Below are positions 1 to 15,577 of a stretch of DNA of 64,000 nt, piece by piece. The DNA is from Scytalidium lignicola (taxonomy: Eukaryota; Ascomycota; Leotiomycetes), in contig NCSJ02000006.1 in the NCBI GenBank assembly GCA_002812745.2, forward strand, positions 124,001 to 188,000, in the 5' to 3' direction. The notes beneath the pieces are model-generated. The model was not told the DNA's origin and did not search any database. It worked only from the letters and a program-made list of their open reading frames with translations. The translations under genes were made by a program, and so were the position numbers. How positions within the stretch are numbered: position 1 is the first letter of the stretch; each line of letters starts with the position of its first letter.

Positions 1-2540
1 GGGGTTTTTTTTTTGTTTTTTGTTTTTTTGCAAAGTCTTTGTTGACCGTTGTTCTGTTACAACATGCCTTCCTCATTCCAGCCATCATCACGACACTAAA
101 CAAATGCAGGCTATAAAATGAAATTAAAAACCCAACTCAATTCTCGGTCCTCCCAAAATAGTTAATGACAGGTTACAAACTCTATCGAATACAACATCCC
201 CTAAGCTATTAACTCCATGCTGCTTAGATGTGCTTTGTAAGGATCTCCATTTTTTGGTCACTAGCGTCTATCTTAACCTGTGACCTTGGAATATTAAATA
301 AATTAATGATTGTTGACACTATGCTGGTCTACAACATCTGCACACCAATCGTGCTAANTTTTTTTTATGACAGGCATTAAATCGTTACCGGTCATTTACA
401 GCCTTAACCGCCCATAGCGATATATATATATAGCAATTGAGCAACAGGATCATTAATGCCCGAGATTGCATTAAATAACGAGTGTCACAAGATCACCAAA
501 AAACCCTGGCCAGCCGAAATTTTATGACAACGTATTTTCTTTGTGTACTGAGACTGTAGGTGCATTGTCGATCGATTCTTCTTTGACTGCAACGTCCCAT
601 TCGAACTTGACCGTCGCTTCCGATTTCTCGCGACACCAATTTTCAGGAAATCTATTCAAAGCAACACCGAGGCAAGTCCAATTGAATCTGAAAGGAAGAA
701 AAAAACACAACGAGTGGACACTGTGGTCTGAAGCAATTTGCTAGGCAGAACCCGGCTGGTGCGCGATTTATACAGTAGTATTGATCTTCACAAAGACAGA
801 TCTTCTCTGTAGTTGATAAGTTTGTCCAAACTACAGCACCAATTCTTGTTGTGGCACAAATAATAATATGCTCTCTTGCTGCGATTCACTTCGTGATAGT
901 ACACCATGGGTTAACCTAACGCCTAACTTCCAACTTTCAAGAGCGTTCACCTACTTGCTGTACCATCACGTCATTTGTCGTCTTACCTACAGTAGTCGAT
1001 CGCTTCCATCCCAACCTTATGCATGCCACACTGCCACACTGCCACACTTATGATGGCGCGTTCTCATTGTTTCGGAAGTAACTCCTTTTTTCAAGCAGCC
1101 AGCCGGTGGGAGGTGAGGTGAAGTGAGGTGAGAGTAAATCCATTGCTTCTAGTAAGATAATATACTTGGCAATCGCGGGGTGCTGTCGAATTACGTGTGA
1201 GGTCTGTCATGTATTGTACAGGTGTACACTGTACGAAAAGTATTGATGTTGAAGATATCATCAAGCTCTCAACTTATCTACCGGTATGAAGATAATTAGT
1301 GGATTGATCCAGTTCTTTCTTGTAAAGCTAGATTGTGCATCTCCCTTCCTGTGGCTAGCCAGTCATAGATGAGCTACTAATCGGAAACCTTGACGCGCGT
1401 ATGGTATTCTTCTCTTTAGAAACAAAAATATCAACCTAAAAAACCCATTTGTATCAGAGGTATTTCCAATCATCTACGTACCAAATGACGAATTTGTTTG
1501 CGCGTACGATGCGGCTTTTATCTTAAATACCGTATTCGCAACCCTTATCCTGTCATTGTGTGTGGAATTCCCCGATTGTAAGCTGAAGTGGGAGACGTGG
1601 TCGTCTAATTTATTATTGATGGAGCGATAACCCTGCTAGATCTAGTAGATCCGTAATCCTACACGCCAAAAGAACGGTGGAGATGAGTTCGAATTTCGTT
1701 TCTGGCCAGCTATTCTGTGGCTCCTACTACAGTACAGTAAGATAGCTAACTCCTACGTTCTTCCTCTAACTCCGTCGAACAAGTTTCTTGGTTTTCTGTA
1801 GCCAAGCCATTAGATATGTCATCTTCAATTTTGCCCCACACTTTGGCCTTGGTCCCGAGCAGGGAAAAAGAATAATCCCAGCAGGTTCCTTCTTTGGCGC
1901 AGAAGACTGAGAAATGCACCTCTAAGAATTACAGAACGTGAAGATGCAGCAGCTAGACACACTCAGTACTATAGCTAACATAGCTAAATTATACATAATA
2001 CAGGTTCTGGCTCTCACAAGAAGCATAAGATTTCTTCATGTTGAGACTCCGCGAGTTGGTGTAATTAGCACTGCAATTCAATACCAGTACTACCGTAGGA
2101 GGGCATGGATCGTGCTGTCGAAGTCTAAGGGAGCCTCGGCCTTTCGCTACATCGGTTTTAGGGTGCAATTTCGGTGTCGCTTCACTTGTAGTTGGTAGGA
2201 CCCATCGTCACCCAAAGCTTGACGAAATGACTAGAACAGAAGCACAATGCTGATGAGACCCTTTGGAAACCTAAAAGTGTCAGGTCAGATTCTCGTACGA
2301 TCACTGGTTCAGAGAAAACGGTGCAAATCGAAAATCCGACCAAGCTATTGGCTCTGTCAGAGCCAAGGAGCAAACGTCTCTCGCCTATCAGATCCATGCG
2401 AAATCATTTCCCTTGCGGAGGACCGAAATACCAATTTGAACCGTCCTGCCGTCCGCCAACATCATCCAGCGCCAACCCTGCCAAGGCAAATTGCCTCTTC
2501 ACGACGGAGCTGGAGAGCGTCGTGATAAAAATCCTCTTAG
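1..2540. other. Intergenic stretch, no gene recognised
   Basis: No reading frame here has recognisable motifs or convincing splice signals; open frames are all under 100 codons. It holds poly-T tracts at the left edge, a short TA dinucleotide run near 420-432, and an 8-bp unit repeated three times at 1025-1048. The last few hundred bases must contain the promoter and leader of the BST1 gene that starts at 2541. Confidence 0.6.
1025..1048. repeat. 8-bp tandem repeat, three copies
   Basis: The unit GCCACACT occurs three times head to tail. It is a minor microsatellite with no visible link to a gene. Confidence 0.7.
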
Positions 2541-5500
2541 ATGCTGAGACGTTCCTCAGGATCAAGCGCAGAGGGTGAAGGCGACCGCTTGATATCGACT
2601 TTCGACGTGCCCGGGGCGATTGATGGGCAAGGGGGCCGCTCCAAACCAGGCGAATCAACCTCGAAAAGGGAACCGGCTACCAAGCTCCAAGTCTCCTCGT
2701 CATATGCCAATTCTCAATACACATTACATGAGCTCGATAGACGGAAAAGTTTCGAGAGGAGACCTTCGATAGCCAGGAGTAGGCGTTCCAGCAGCACCAT
2801 CTACAACCTGACGGATCTACGAGATGGCCCATTAGATAAGGCCCTGTCTGCTGAAGATTCCGTGATAGCTATGCCCGCAAAGACGGTCATTGCAGGCGAC
2901 AAGATGTCGGATACTCGAAGCAATGCTCGTCGAGCGAGGCTACGAAGTCCTTGGTCATGTTCGCTCCTGACTCTCATTACAACCGCTTTTGCGACCCTGG
3001 CTTTGGCCGCCATATTACATTCCTTTGCTACGCGACAGTTGGATTCGAAAGGATGTCGCATGTCATATATGAGACCTTCGTTTGCAAAGCTCACGGACTT
3101 TGATACGGAACATACTCGTTTTGCTAGTAAATACTCGGTATACCTGTATAGGGAGGGCATGGTGGATGAGGATACTAAGGTTTGAAATCTGACCTGTCTT
3201 TTTCTGCTTGCACTGCTAATTCTAATCAAACTTTCAGGTTAAAGGAGTTCCTGTTCTTTTTATACCCGGAAATGCTGGCAGCTATAAGCAGGTTCGGCCG
3301 ATTGCTGCGGAAGCGGCAACATATTTCCACGATGTTTTGCGGCATGACAGTGCAGCAATAGAAGCTGGAACTCGAAACCTTGACTTCTTCACGGTAGATT
3401 TCAACGAGGATATAACAGCATTCCATGGACAGACAATGCTGGACCAGGCGGAATATTTGAACGAAGCAGTTGCATATATACTTTCATTATACCACGATCC
3501 ACGGAGGTCTCAGCGAGATCCAGATCTACCAGACCCCACATCTGTAATAATATTAGGGCATTCAATGGGTGGCATAGTTGCGCGGACAATGCTCATAATG
3601 CCCAATTACCAATCGAACACGATCAATACGATTATCACCATGTCCGCACCACATGCCCGACCTCCCGTATCTTTCGATAGTGAGATCGTCAAGACATACA
3701 AACAGATTAATGATTACTGGCGGGAAGCATATTCGCAGAAATGGGCAAACAACAACCCGTTATGGCATGTCACACTGGTATCTATAGCCGGTGGAGGTCT
3801 TGATACAGTGGTTCCATCTGATTACGCAAGTCTGGAATCACTTGTGCCTGAGACACATGGCTTCACAGTTTTTACATCCTCAGTACCCAATGTCTGGACT
3901 AGTATGGACCACCAGGCCATATTATGGTGCGATCAATTCCGCAAAGTAGTTGTGAGGTCTCTGTACGATATCATAGACGTCAGCCGTGCGACTCAAACAA
4001 AACCTCGGGCAGAACGGATGAGGGTGTTTAAGAAGTGGTACTTGACAGGAATGGAGCGTATTGCTGAAAAGACGCTTGCAGAGAAAGAACCAACGACTTT
4101 GTTGACTTTGGAGGACAATTCAAATTCAATCATCACACAGGGAGAACGGTTGACCCTCCGGAAGCTTGGTCAGAGCCACAAGCCACGAGCTTACTTACTT
4201 CCCATACCACCCCAAGGTACTCCTGGAGGCAAGAGATTCACGCTATTGTCAGATCAAAAGCTTGACAAGCCAGGAGAGAATGGCCATTTGGAGGTCCTGT
4301 TTTGCAGCGTGTTCCCTCTGCATCCGGGTCACTCAGCTGAATTATTTTCCATGAATATGGATTTATCCGGAGATAGCTCTGGATCTACTCGTCTGGCATG
4401 CAAGAATGCCGCCAGTGACGTGATTACGTTACCAGCATCGACTAGAACAACTCACCGACCTTTTTACCTTGATCAAGAGGCGGAAATAAAGCCATTCTCC
4501 TACTTGCAGTATGACTTGGAAGATGTAATGGACCATCAATTCGTTGCTATTGTCGATAAGGCTACTGATCTCACTCCAGGTTGGGTGAATGCAGAGTTCA
4601 GCGATAATGTGCAATCTCATCGCGTTCGCAACCTCGGCCTGAGACGTCTATTAACTTTTGGTTTAAAGATCACGCTTCCAGCCAATAGACCAATGGTTAC
4701 AGAAGCCAAGATCCCAGCTTTACACTCTAGTTTATTAGCTTATAAACTAGAGATGGGTAGCCAAGCATGTGACGATGAGAATGAACTTTTTACTCCTCTA
4801 TTGAGGCAGTACATCTCAGAGCCATATGAGTCCAAATATTTCGTCAATGTTAAACAGGCAAACATTAATTTGCATGGCATTTCTCCCTTCATGCCGCCTT
4901 CTCTTAAACAGCATACTGTTCAGGAGGGATTGAGTCTTCAGTTTTGGACAGACCCAACCTGCAATTCTAGTGTTAAGGTCACTCTCAATGTTGATATTCC
5001 TGGTAGTTTGGGAAAGCTCTACATGCGTTATAGAACTGTTTTCGCCGCTTTTCCACTGCTCGTGGTTGCTTTAGTCTTGAGGAAACAGTTCCAAATTTAC
5101 GATGAATCTGGAATATTCATATCATTCTCTGACGGGCTTGATGCCTGCCTGCGTCAATCACTACCTATTGTCTTGGGGGCTCTGACATGTCTATCCATTT
5201 CATTAGCTCAAGCGAGCTCAGCGCCATCTCAACCTCCCTCGAACGGATTTTTAGGGTGGGGTGGTAATGCAACAGAATCCGTGATTGATTTCACCAAAAA
5301 CGACCTCCTTGTTGGCTCTCAGGATCCTTTCTTTTGGTTTCTAGTCCCTCTCATAGGGCTGATCTGCGTTGGTGTCTGTGTCCTAATCAACTACGCAACC
5401 CTTACGCTCACTCACATACTCAGCATCTTATACGGACTGCTGAGCATTAAACGAGGCTGGATTCGGAACGATGACAAAAGGAGAGCCTCATCACCCGCTT

Positions 5501-6096
5501 TTGCGCCATCAACGGCTCGACGGCGTGTATTCACCACAACAGTATTATTACTCTTGGTTTCGACTGTTATCCCATATCAATTTGCCTATCTTGTAGCATG
5601 CCTTGTGCAGATAGCTACTTGCACCAGGGCCTTCCGCTTTGCCAGAGAGGCGCGTTCCAACACTAATTTCAACTTCTATAATTACGTCCACTCGATATTA
5701 ATTCTAATGCTTTGGATTCTCCCAATTAATCTTCCCATTCTTGTGGTCTGGGTGCACAATCTAGCTGTGCATTGGCTCACTCCTTTCTCTTCTCACCATA
5801 ATGTGCTTTCAATAATGCCGTTTATCCTGTTGGTTGAGACACTCACCAGCGGAAAGATGGTACCCCGGGTCACATCTCGCCTTCGCCACTTCACCAGCAT
5901 CTTCTTCTTCTGCATCGCCATCTACGCTGCAGTCTATGGAGTGACATACGCCTATATGCTTCACTATCTAGTCAATTTCATTGCGGCTTGGCTCGTTGCG
6001 ATTCACTCCTCAACATCGTCCTGGAGCCTTGCCGGCATTGGGTCCCTGTTTGATCAAGATAGTCTTGATGGTCGGAAACGGGGTAAAACTCCGTGA
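2541..6096 (+). CDS. BST1: GPI inositol-deacylase (Bst1/PGAP1 family)
   Basis: The family removes the acyl chain from inositol of GPI anchors in the ER membrane, which lets GPI-anchored proteins leave for the Golgi. Exons are 2541-3179 and 3238-6096, joined across a 58-bp intron ending in CTTTCAG, giving about 1165 residues, close to the family norm. The N-terminal region is Ser/Arg-rich and is followed by a hydrophobic signal-anchor near residues 140-160. The exon 2 start reads VKGVPVLFIPGNAGSYKQ, the family's substrate-pocket segment. The lipase elbow GHSMGG has its Ser near residue 322. The C-terminal half has many hydrophobic helices, as expected for the multi-span tail. The ATG at 2541 is the first in frame that gives the cytosolic tail plus anchor. 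Identification is firm; the exact start is less so. Confidence 0.95.
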
Positions 6097-7393
6097 TTGA
6101 TTCAGTTCATTTCCGACATCTTCATTTCTTCTTCCATACCATCGCTGCATATGACGAATACACGCACTTAGATGACCTGGGGTACATCATTATACCATTT
6201 TGATTCTAGTTGTCTTTTTACCTGCTAGATTACCTTGCTTTATGGCGTTACAGCGGATTAGGATGGTGATTTTTGCCTCTCTAGGTCTCGCCCAGCACCC
6301 ATCGATTTTGTCTTGCATTGCATTGCTTCTCTCGCGTGGTGCGGATACACTTGTTTGTTATCATGAGCTATATGGCTTTGCAAGAGCACCGGTTTTCTTT
6401 TTAAGCATTTTTTTTTTGTTTCATTCCGCGAGCATCGGGCGTCTCATCCATGCGCTGGTCGTGTTTGTATCATCGATGGTGGATTAATCACACTCCACTA
6501 GAGCCACCATGTTGCATCGTATGCTGTCGTAATGTTTATACCTCTTCGTTGAATTCTATGGCATAAGTGGAAGGACGGTGTTTAAGGGGATTATTACATA
6601 TTGTTTTGGATCTTTTTCAGAGGGAGTGAATTATGATCCACGGCGTGCCTAGACAACTCTGTCTGGCGGAGAAGGTGATATTTGAGGTTTTCTGGACCCC
6701 TTATGGTCCTTTGCATGGTCGTTTCTTACTGTGGTAAATAGTAGCTAGGGGTTGGAAAGAGCCCGAGAAATTCTTAAAAACTTTGGCATAAGGGTGGCTA
6801 GGGGTAAGGCTTGGAGTGTACCTTTAAAAGAAATATAGACTCCTTATGATATGAATAGAAATCTTTGATTGACCGATTTAATCGTCTGACTCCCTTGAAG
6901 ACTCTTTGAACCTATTCATTGTTAGCCTGTATCTGGGCTATCAATATCATACAGATTTGATATATTTTCTAAATAGACCAGTTTATTCATTACCCCAACA
7001 ATACTACAATACCTCTCTTCTAGGATAAAATCCTTCGACCCTAATATTACCTTGCCAGATAAGTTGTGTAAATGTTGTTACGAAGGCTGCGAAAAAGCTT
7101 TCAATAAGGCAGGCAACTTAAAAACATGAAGCTTAACATCCGGATAACAGACCACAACGGAGCCTATAGTAGCCTATAGTAGCCTATAGCCTATTGGCCC
7201 ATAAAACCAGCCAATCAGCTGAACTCCGTTTTCCAACTCCGACGAAATCCGATGTTGACTTCTCTGAACTACCACATATGGATGCCCCAGAGAAGGAGTT
7301 ACGATTTCATAGTTGAAATCCAATGCCGAGTATCCATATCCTTTCTTCACTTCTTAAAGTTCTGCTTGGCCGTTGCTGGCAACGAGCCCCTCA
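6097..7393. other. Intergenic, BST1 3' side to transcription-factor 5' side
   Basis: I see no supported gene. A 95-codon open frame at 6200-6487 lacks an ATG start and family motifs. A 10-bp tandem repeat lies at 7161-7189, about 200 bp upstream of the next start codon. Confidence 0.5.
7161..7189. repeat. 10-bp tandem repeat (AGCCTATAGT), three copies
   Basis: Three head-to-tail copies of AGCCTATAGT, the last ending one base differently, followed by a further CCTATTGG. It lies in the upstream region of the Zn2Cys6 regulator and could be a simple expansion or a repeated binding site; nothing in the sequence decides. Confidence 0.75.
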
Positions 7394-9770
7394 ATGTCGG
7401 CAATTAACGAGGTTCTCCCTCGACGACGGAATGGCAAGCAAAGAGCTTGTGAGCCATGCCGCAAAGCAAAAATTGCCTGTGACCATTCACTGCCAATCTG
7501 CCAACGATGCAAGCGCAAGAATATCTCTTCAAAATGTCATTATCACGAAGCTCCTATGACGAAGCGTGCTCCGCACAATAACTCCGTGAGCACTTCTCCC
7601 GGTCCGCGAGTGCCGGTCCAGCAAGAACCCCTATCTTCTCCGAATATCTCAAGTCCGTCCCCAAATGCTGCTGCTCCTTCTTCTTTTAGAAATACTTTGA
7701 GGCGGAGGTCCACCTGTAGTCCCCAGACAACGGCTTCTAAGCCCGCAGGATTTTTTGGTCCGACGGCTTTCTCGGCAGTCTTCTCTGAAAACAGAGAAAA
7801 CTTTGAAGATGATTTTCAAGTCGTGAATGCCGCTGCTGTTCCAAATGGCTCGTATTATGAAAGCATACAACCCCAAACATTTTTAATGCTTGGTGGTAGT
7901 GGTCATCCGGGATCTGCCCGAGTGATGCTCGGGGTCAAAGTGCTGCGTCAACTACCGGACGAGCGCACGTTTTCCTTCCTGATGAATCGTTATAAAGAAA
8001 GTCATTATGATTGTGTCCTTCATAAGCCATCTGTGCTGTACTGTGGTACCTCTCTCTGGAAGACGTTCGGAAAGGAGCTGGTAGAACCGAGGCAGCTAGG
8101 AAACCTAGAGAAGGTTTCTTCACTACTGTGCAAGAATGCCGAGGATGCGCTTGAGGAGTATGATGACTATGAAAGGTATCTAGCCTCATTCTCCGGTACA
8201 AATATGAGATGGGAAATCATGGGCCATCTCTTCTCTGCTCTCACATCTACCCTCTTGTCTCTTCCTGAGCGAGACCATTTCTTCATTTCTCAGATCGGTC
8301 CTAGGAGTAATAGGAAGTATTTTGTTCTAGAGATGAAAGATGCTGCGCAAGCTTGTATCACCCTATCTAACTATATGGATCTCTTGAATGTACCGATGGT
8401 TGCCCTGCTGGCCAAAAATATGATCCTGTCAACGGTTATTCATGGCGACACAAGTATGTTCAAGTTTTCCCAATCTCTTGGATAGACGTTGTTTCTTACC
8501 TGATTTTAACCCACTACAGGTCTAATAGCTTGGAGACAGCTTGGTGACCTGGTTAGTGCCGCTACAGCACTGGGTTTGCATCGAGATGAGGAATTCGATC
8601 GTCCAATCTCAGTCGCTAGTGAATCCCGACGAAGTATATTCGGAGTCATATTTAAGATCGACAAAAGTACATCGTTGCTTACTGGTAGACCACCAGCTCT
8701 GAGTTATCAATATACCAGATTCAAACCTTGTTCAGCCATACCTGAGGAAGCTTTGATGCGAGGTGGCCGAGAATTGGAGAAGGCTATTGCTGGGTTGGAT
8801 TCTAATGGCTGGAACACTGATGGGATTCAACACACTAGTACCCTTAATCGTGCATTTGTGCTCATGGCAATCATATTGGACCAAATTCTGGAATTTTCTC
8901 TAGGGGATCCAGCCAACTTCTCCCAGGAACGTTGCAAGTATGACTTTTCTTTGCTTGATATATGGGTGACGTTGCTGACAAGTGGTCTAGAGAGCTCATC
9001 GATAAAACTAATCAAGTATATGCAGACTTCCCCTCCTTTGTACGTCTGTGTAAAGGAGATACGACATCTCCATGTATCTCTGATCAAGTTCTCTTCAGCA
9101 AGTTGGGCATTCGCTTGGAATATCTAGAAGTTAACCTCCTGCTCGAACGATTAGCTTCAAAAGCTGGCATTACGAATGGACAAGCAATGATCGATTCTGC
9201 ACGAGAGATGCTAGAACTCACCGTTTTGTTTTGGGTCCAAAGAGATCGATTTATAGAGCGTCACAGTGACTTCGACTGGTTGGTAAGCTAGGCCACGAGT
9301 TTCTATTTTCAACCCATCATAATCACTAATTCACGGACTCACAACAGTTGATGTGCTATGGAGTCCCTGCAAGTGGGGTTCTCTGTGTCCATCTTCTCAA
9401 CCAAATGAAACAATCATCTCCCGAGATAGAGCAACCACTGAGGTTTCGACGCTCTGAGATTGTACAGAATCTCAGCCTTCTCGTTGGGTTCTTGGAATGG
9501 GTCCAGCCAACTGCAGGGAACTATCAGCTCTGTACCCGCATGAAGAAAATCATCAAACAGATCCTTGACAAGATCCTAAATCCGCCTCCAGTTCAGTCGG
9601 TTACGGTAATAACCCCAGTTTCCAATGTATCGTTAGATGCTAACGACGTTGCTTTTGACGATAACACATTTCAATCGGGTTCATATGAGAATCAATTGGA
9701 TGATCTAGACTGGCTCAATTCCGTCGATTGGTCTAGAGGCCCTTGGATTGATTTGAGTGGCCTTACTTGA
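7394..9770 (+). CDS. Zn(II)2Cys6 fungal transcription factor
   Basis: DNA-binding regulator of the Gal4 type; the target genes are unknown. Proposed exons are 7394-8453, 8520-8937, 8991-9282 and 9348-9770, giving about 730 residues. The zinc cluster is complete: Cys19-x2-Cys22-x6-Cys29-x6-Cys36-x2-Cys39-x8-Cys48. A basic, Ser/Pro-rich linker follows. The second exon contains the ALGLHRDEE-type segment of the fungal-specific transcription factor middle domain (PF04082-like). The 53-bp third-junction intron is supported by a GTATGA donor, a GCTGAC branch site and a TAG acceptor that restores the frame. The start ATG at 7394 is the first before the zinc cluster. No biosynthetic cluster surrounds it, so its pathway cannot be inferred from neighbours. 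Confidence 0.9.
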
Positions 9771-10176
9771 TCATAATGCCCATTTTGGAGGATCTAACTT
9801 AATAGCGTTACGTTTGATGAGGCGTAACTTGGGAGATATATGAGGTTATGTAGGGGTATTATATACATAAGTAATATTAGAAGGTCAAGTTTATTTTTGC
9901 CTGCTCCAAGATTCTGCCTGCATGGGAAGATCATGTGGGCTTGATAGATTTAAACTATATTTCACAAGTTGATAGATATCCAAAGCTACCGTGTTACATT
10001 TCCCCAGAAGTATAATGATATTGAGATCGTTTCATCATTAGTCATAATCATCATCATCATCCTACATTATTGAGGACGCCGTAGCCTTATGCTAAGTGCT
10101 AAGTGCTATTCTTGAAGACCAAAAATAGAGTTCCGCATATATAGTGATGAAAGCTACATAGCAAACGGCAAACTCA
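9771..10176. other. Convergent intergenic spacer
   Basis: Short AT-rich spacer between the 3' ends of the transcription factor and AVL9. Nothing else recognised. Confidence 0.5.
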
Positions 10177-12642
10177 TCAAGGCGCAATGGGTGTTGCAGT
10201 AGCAGCTTCAACTGCTTCGGCGACGCTCTCTTTTATTGAGGCATGGTTGTTATCTCCATTCCGTACTGGTGATAATTCCTTGACGGTTAATTTTGCCTCA
10301 TCATCATCACCATCCATCTTGGCACCCTCATTATCGGCATCAAATATATTTTGCCTATACTCCTCAAGCGATTTCGGTCTCGACAAGTCGTCCTTGTCAT
10401 CAGGTCTAACAATCTCTGTCGAGGGTGATTTATTCCATATTTGTGGCACAATTGATGTGGTCTGCCTCTTCTTCCATGTAGACGTGGCATTCTGAGAACT
10501 AGAAGTGGTTTTTCCTGCTCCGCCTCGTCTCTTCTCGCTCATCCACGTGGCCCAGCTGTTCATATACGCCCCAGCTTTACTTCCTACACTCTGCGCAGTT
10601 TGTTGAGATTTAGATAAATCCGGCGCAAATCCAGGAGTAGTGGGCGGTGTTGAGCCGTTCTTCTCTGCTAAGGCCTTTTGTTCCTCATATTTCCTCCTCT
10701 GGTTCTCTCTAAAGGCCTCCATATCTGCATATAGCCTGTTAAATACCACACTAGCTCTTTCCTTCCCAGCCGCGATGTTTCTTCCCAAAACTTCCTTCCC
10801 GACTGCAAACCGTTCATCCAGATGAAAGTCCTGCACTTGTTGTGCTATTCGTCTTTGTACGTCATCTATCGTCAGTCCACCAGCACATGGATGTTTTGGT
10901 TCTACAATGTCGAATACATGACTATCAGTCTGCTTTTCCCAGATGCGGTAGTTCTCGGATCTCATCCAGGCCTCAACCCAATCAACACCGAAATCATTAG
11001 CTGGATCGCCGTCTACTTGTGGAAGCATGACTCTAGGATTGTTACTATGCTGAGTTAGATAGTTGTGACAACTGACTGAGGCAGTGAGTGAGAGTAGGTA
11101 TTCTTCAAACTGCAGGCGAATGAACTCTTCACTTCCCACGTAACCCATCGTCTTTGGCCGACCAGGGTTGGAGTCATCCCATGTCTCATTCACAGATTGA
11201 GTGATGAAATCGATCCATCGACGGTCAGCGACCGATAGTGCAAGAGCGGCTCTTAAAGATGTAGAAGTAATATTAATTATCTTTTCGTCGAGGTTGATTA
11301 GGATATCGCTGTAGCGATCTTTTTGCTGTAACAGTAGGGAATTCGTAGATCCAACAATATAAGATTTTGTCCCATAATCCGCTAGTATGTCTAATTGTTG
11401 CAAAGGTGTATATGGGCCATAAAGGCTTCCCTTTAACATTGTATTAGCAAGGTTTTCTTTCTTGTTTTTTGACAAAGCTCTCTTGACACTTCTTACCTTG
11501 CCAAATATTTGTAAAGGTAATCCCATATATGATAACAAAGAACTCCTATCACTTGTCTTAACACTGGTCGGCTTTACCAGGTTTTTCTCATAACTATCCA
11601 ACTCTGGATCCGCACAATCCTGAAGATTCCGTATGAGGCCAGGTATCAATGATATCAATGAGAACTGCATCATGCATAACTTCTCACACCGCGATCCAAA
11701 AAACAACATCTGGCAAAAGATCAGCATGCCGCCAATGAACATCAACTAGAAGGCCAAATTTAGCAGAGCGCAGGATGCCTACCTTTGGCTGTAATAAACA
11801 ACATTTAAACAACACCAAGGTCTGCCATTTGAACTCATGCACCAACTCTCTCAAGCTCATGCCCAAATACTCCTCCCTGTCCTCCTCGGCAGCTCCATCC
11901 TCACGTTCTTTTTCCTCTTTCAAGCTCTCTTGGAACCTCCGCAAAATTTCTGTATCCCTGAATTCTCTTTGGGCAAACCAGGCCGTGGTAACTACACTCA
12001 ACCTTTCCCGTAACATACCAAAGGATTGCGGGCTATCTGCTATAACCACCACAGCTTTCTGAACCGTGGAGCGTGTCACATCTGCTGGTCGAACAAGAAG
12101 CAGCGAGGCGTCCATCTGTCGGGTGCAGGATATACCAAAAAGAGAGGTTGCAGGTGTAGAATCTCGTGCTGGGCGTAAGAGGGTGAAATAAGAGAAATCT
12201 TCGGTGGAGCTGGTGACAAAGAGAGGAGATCACGTTAGCCTCTGAATTGATGTGACAAGCAAAATATAAGCCATTGCAGATAAAATAGAACACCTACGCA
12301 TGTGCGCCATCACTTAAGGCCATAAATGGGAGTAAAGACCACTCATTTTCGATAGCTGGATCAGTCCCTTCCGGAGCTCCAAACCAAGCCTCGACCTCCG
12401 GACCCCTAGAACGGCACTTTGTCAGCTTCAAGCCCAGGATTGACCTTTAAAACAACAAGGAAAGTATCGGGAATAAGTGGCATATTGCAACATCCCCCAA
12501 GTTCACGTAGTTCGAAGTCAAAAAGGCAGCCGTCGCAAAGGTAAGCTTACCTCGCATGGTGAAAGTCAACGACAGTAACCAGAGGCAGGAATCCACTGCC
12601 GCGAGGCCTGGGTGAAGGAGGAGGATTGGCCATCGCCCCCAT
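10177..12642 (-). CDS. AVL9: Late secretory pathway protein Avl9
   Basis: Avl9 proteins are DENN-related factors acting in exocytic transport from the Golgi. Exons (5' to 3' on the minus strand): 12642-12551, 12405-12298, 12209-11783, 11709-11497 and 11430-10177, about 697 residues. Exon 1 plus 2 read VVDFHHARGPEVEAWFG, and exon 3 carries TRSTVQKAVVVI, both hallmark Avl9 blocks. The later stretch LYGPYTPLQQLDILADYGTK and the motif ETWDDSNPGRPKTMGYVG are also typical. The C-terminal about 200 residues are charged and low complexity. The last intron (11431-11496) is 66 nt and has no in-frame stop, so the frame stays open if it is retained; a GCTAAT branch site and family conservation across IFGK/GSLYG argue it is spliced. 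An alternative start is the second Met, three codons downstream. Confidence 0.93.
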
Positions 12643-13919
12643 ATTCTTTCCCTTTTTATCAACAGCAGCTTCCCAATGCGCGCCTCAACAACTTGCACCA
12701 GCCACCCAATCGCGCTTTTCTTTCTTTTTTCTCTCTGCTGCTTACGCACAGTACAATCGAATACCTACAAAGTCTGCAGCGCAATTCCAATCGCAAAGAA
12801 CTGTATAAACTCAAATATGCCTCTCCTTCGTGATATGGTTGCAAGGGGGAAAAGGTAATCAGCGCAAATAAGCGTGGGTCGATTGTAAGATCCGGTTTGA
12901 ATTATCACTTCGAACGAGGGGTTGTTTCTTTCTCCAAGAAAGTTTTAGTGCGGCATCCTGGGTCCAGGAGTCTGTATGCCTCCCTGTATTGCTTGTAATA
13001 TTGCGTAAAAGATGGTGTATAGATTGTATGGAGAGGAATTGAAAGTCTGGAACGTATGGTAATCTCTACACCTCTTCTTACCTTCTTGGTTTGCGGTGAA
13101 GCTCTTGGGTGGTCCACTAGTTCGGCTGGTGATGCATCGCCAGCGGATAGCCTTGACAGCCACCAAAATAGCTCCGTCAGATGCCAGGGCAATTGGAGAT
13201 TGGCGATTGGCGACTCGGAATTGAGTCATGTGATCCAGTTATCTGACACTTTTTTCTAAGCAGAAACCTATTATGACAGATACGTACCTCCGCACCTACA
13301 TTATCTTTAGTCTAGAAGTTATTTTAAATTGCTGTAATCGGCTACAAGTCATGGAGATCCAGGTGTATGATTTTACAGGAATTATGAAAAGTTTTCAAAC
13401 TATCAATTCGTCTCTCTCCATACCGAGGTATATTCATTTTGCAGTAATGAATTCCTTGCTAAGGTTTGCCTACAGAAAGAAATCCTTCGCTCTCACTCAT
13501 TCATTCATCCAAGCTTTTATACCTTATACCTGACATAACTACCCAACCAACAATTCGGAGAAAACCCCCATATTTCTAGCAATCCAGCGACGGCCCAGCC
13601 TACATTGATTGCTTCGTTTTCCATGATTGGGGTTGCATTCATTTCCAAAGAAAAGAAAAGAATCCGATAAGGGTAAAAAGAAGTGGTATGAGGTTTTTCG
13701 GGCATCTGTTGAATATGTATACGCCAAAGGAAAGAGAACCGCTAATGGAAAGGAGCCTAATTCTAAACCTCCAGACCCGGAAATTTAACCAGCAGATATA
13801 TATAGACTGCCAGCTAAAATTCGTCATGTCCACCCAGAAGCAAAACTATGCCACAGAGTCTCATCCACCAAATGACCCCGGTTTCTGCACCAACCAGTCC
13901 TTGTATCATATATATATTA
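12643..13919. other. Intergenic, AVL9 5' side to HOG1 3' side
   Basis: Open frames here are short and overlap one another on both strands; none shows a family motif. It should hold the AVL9 promoter (pyrimidine-rich near 12650-12740) and the HOG1 3' UTR. Confidence 0.5.

Positions 13920-15577
<1,658 letters not shown>

Noticed and set aside
6200..6487. 95-codon hydrophobic frame after BST1
   Set aside because: No ATG at its start and it lies in the BST1 3' flank; hydrophobicity follows from T-rich DNA.
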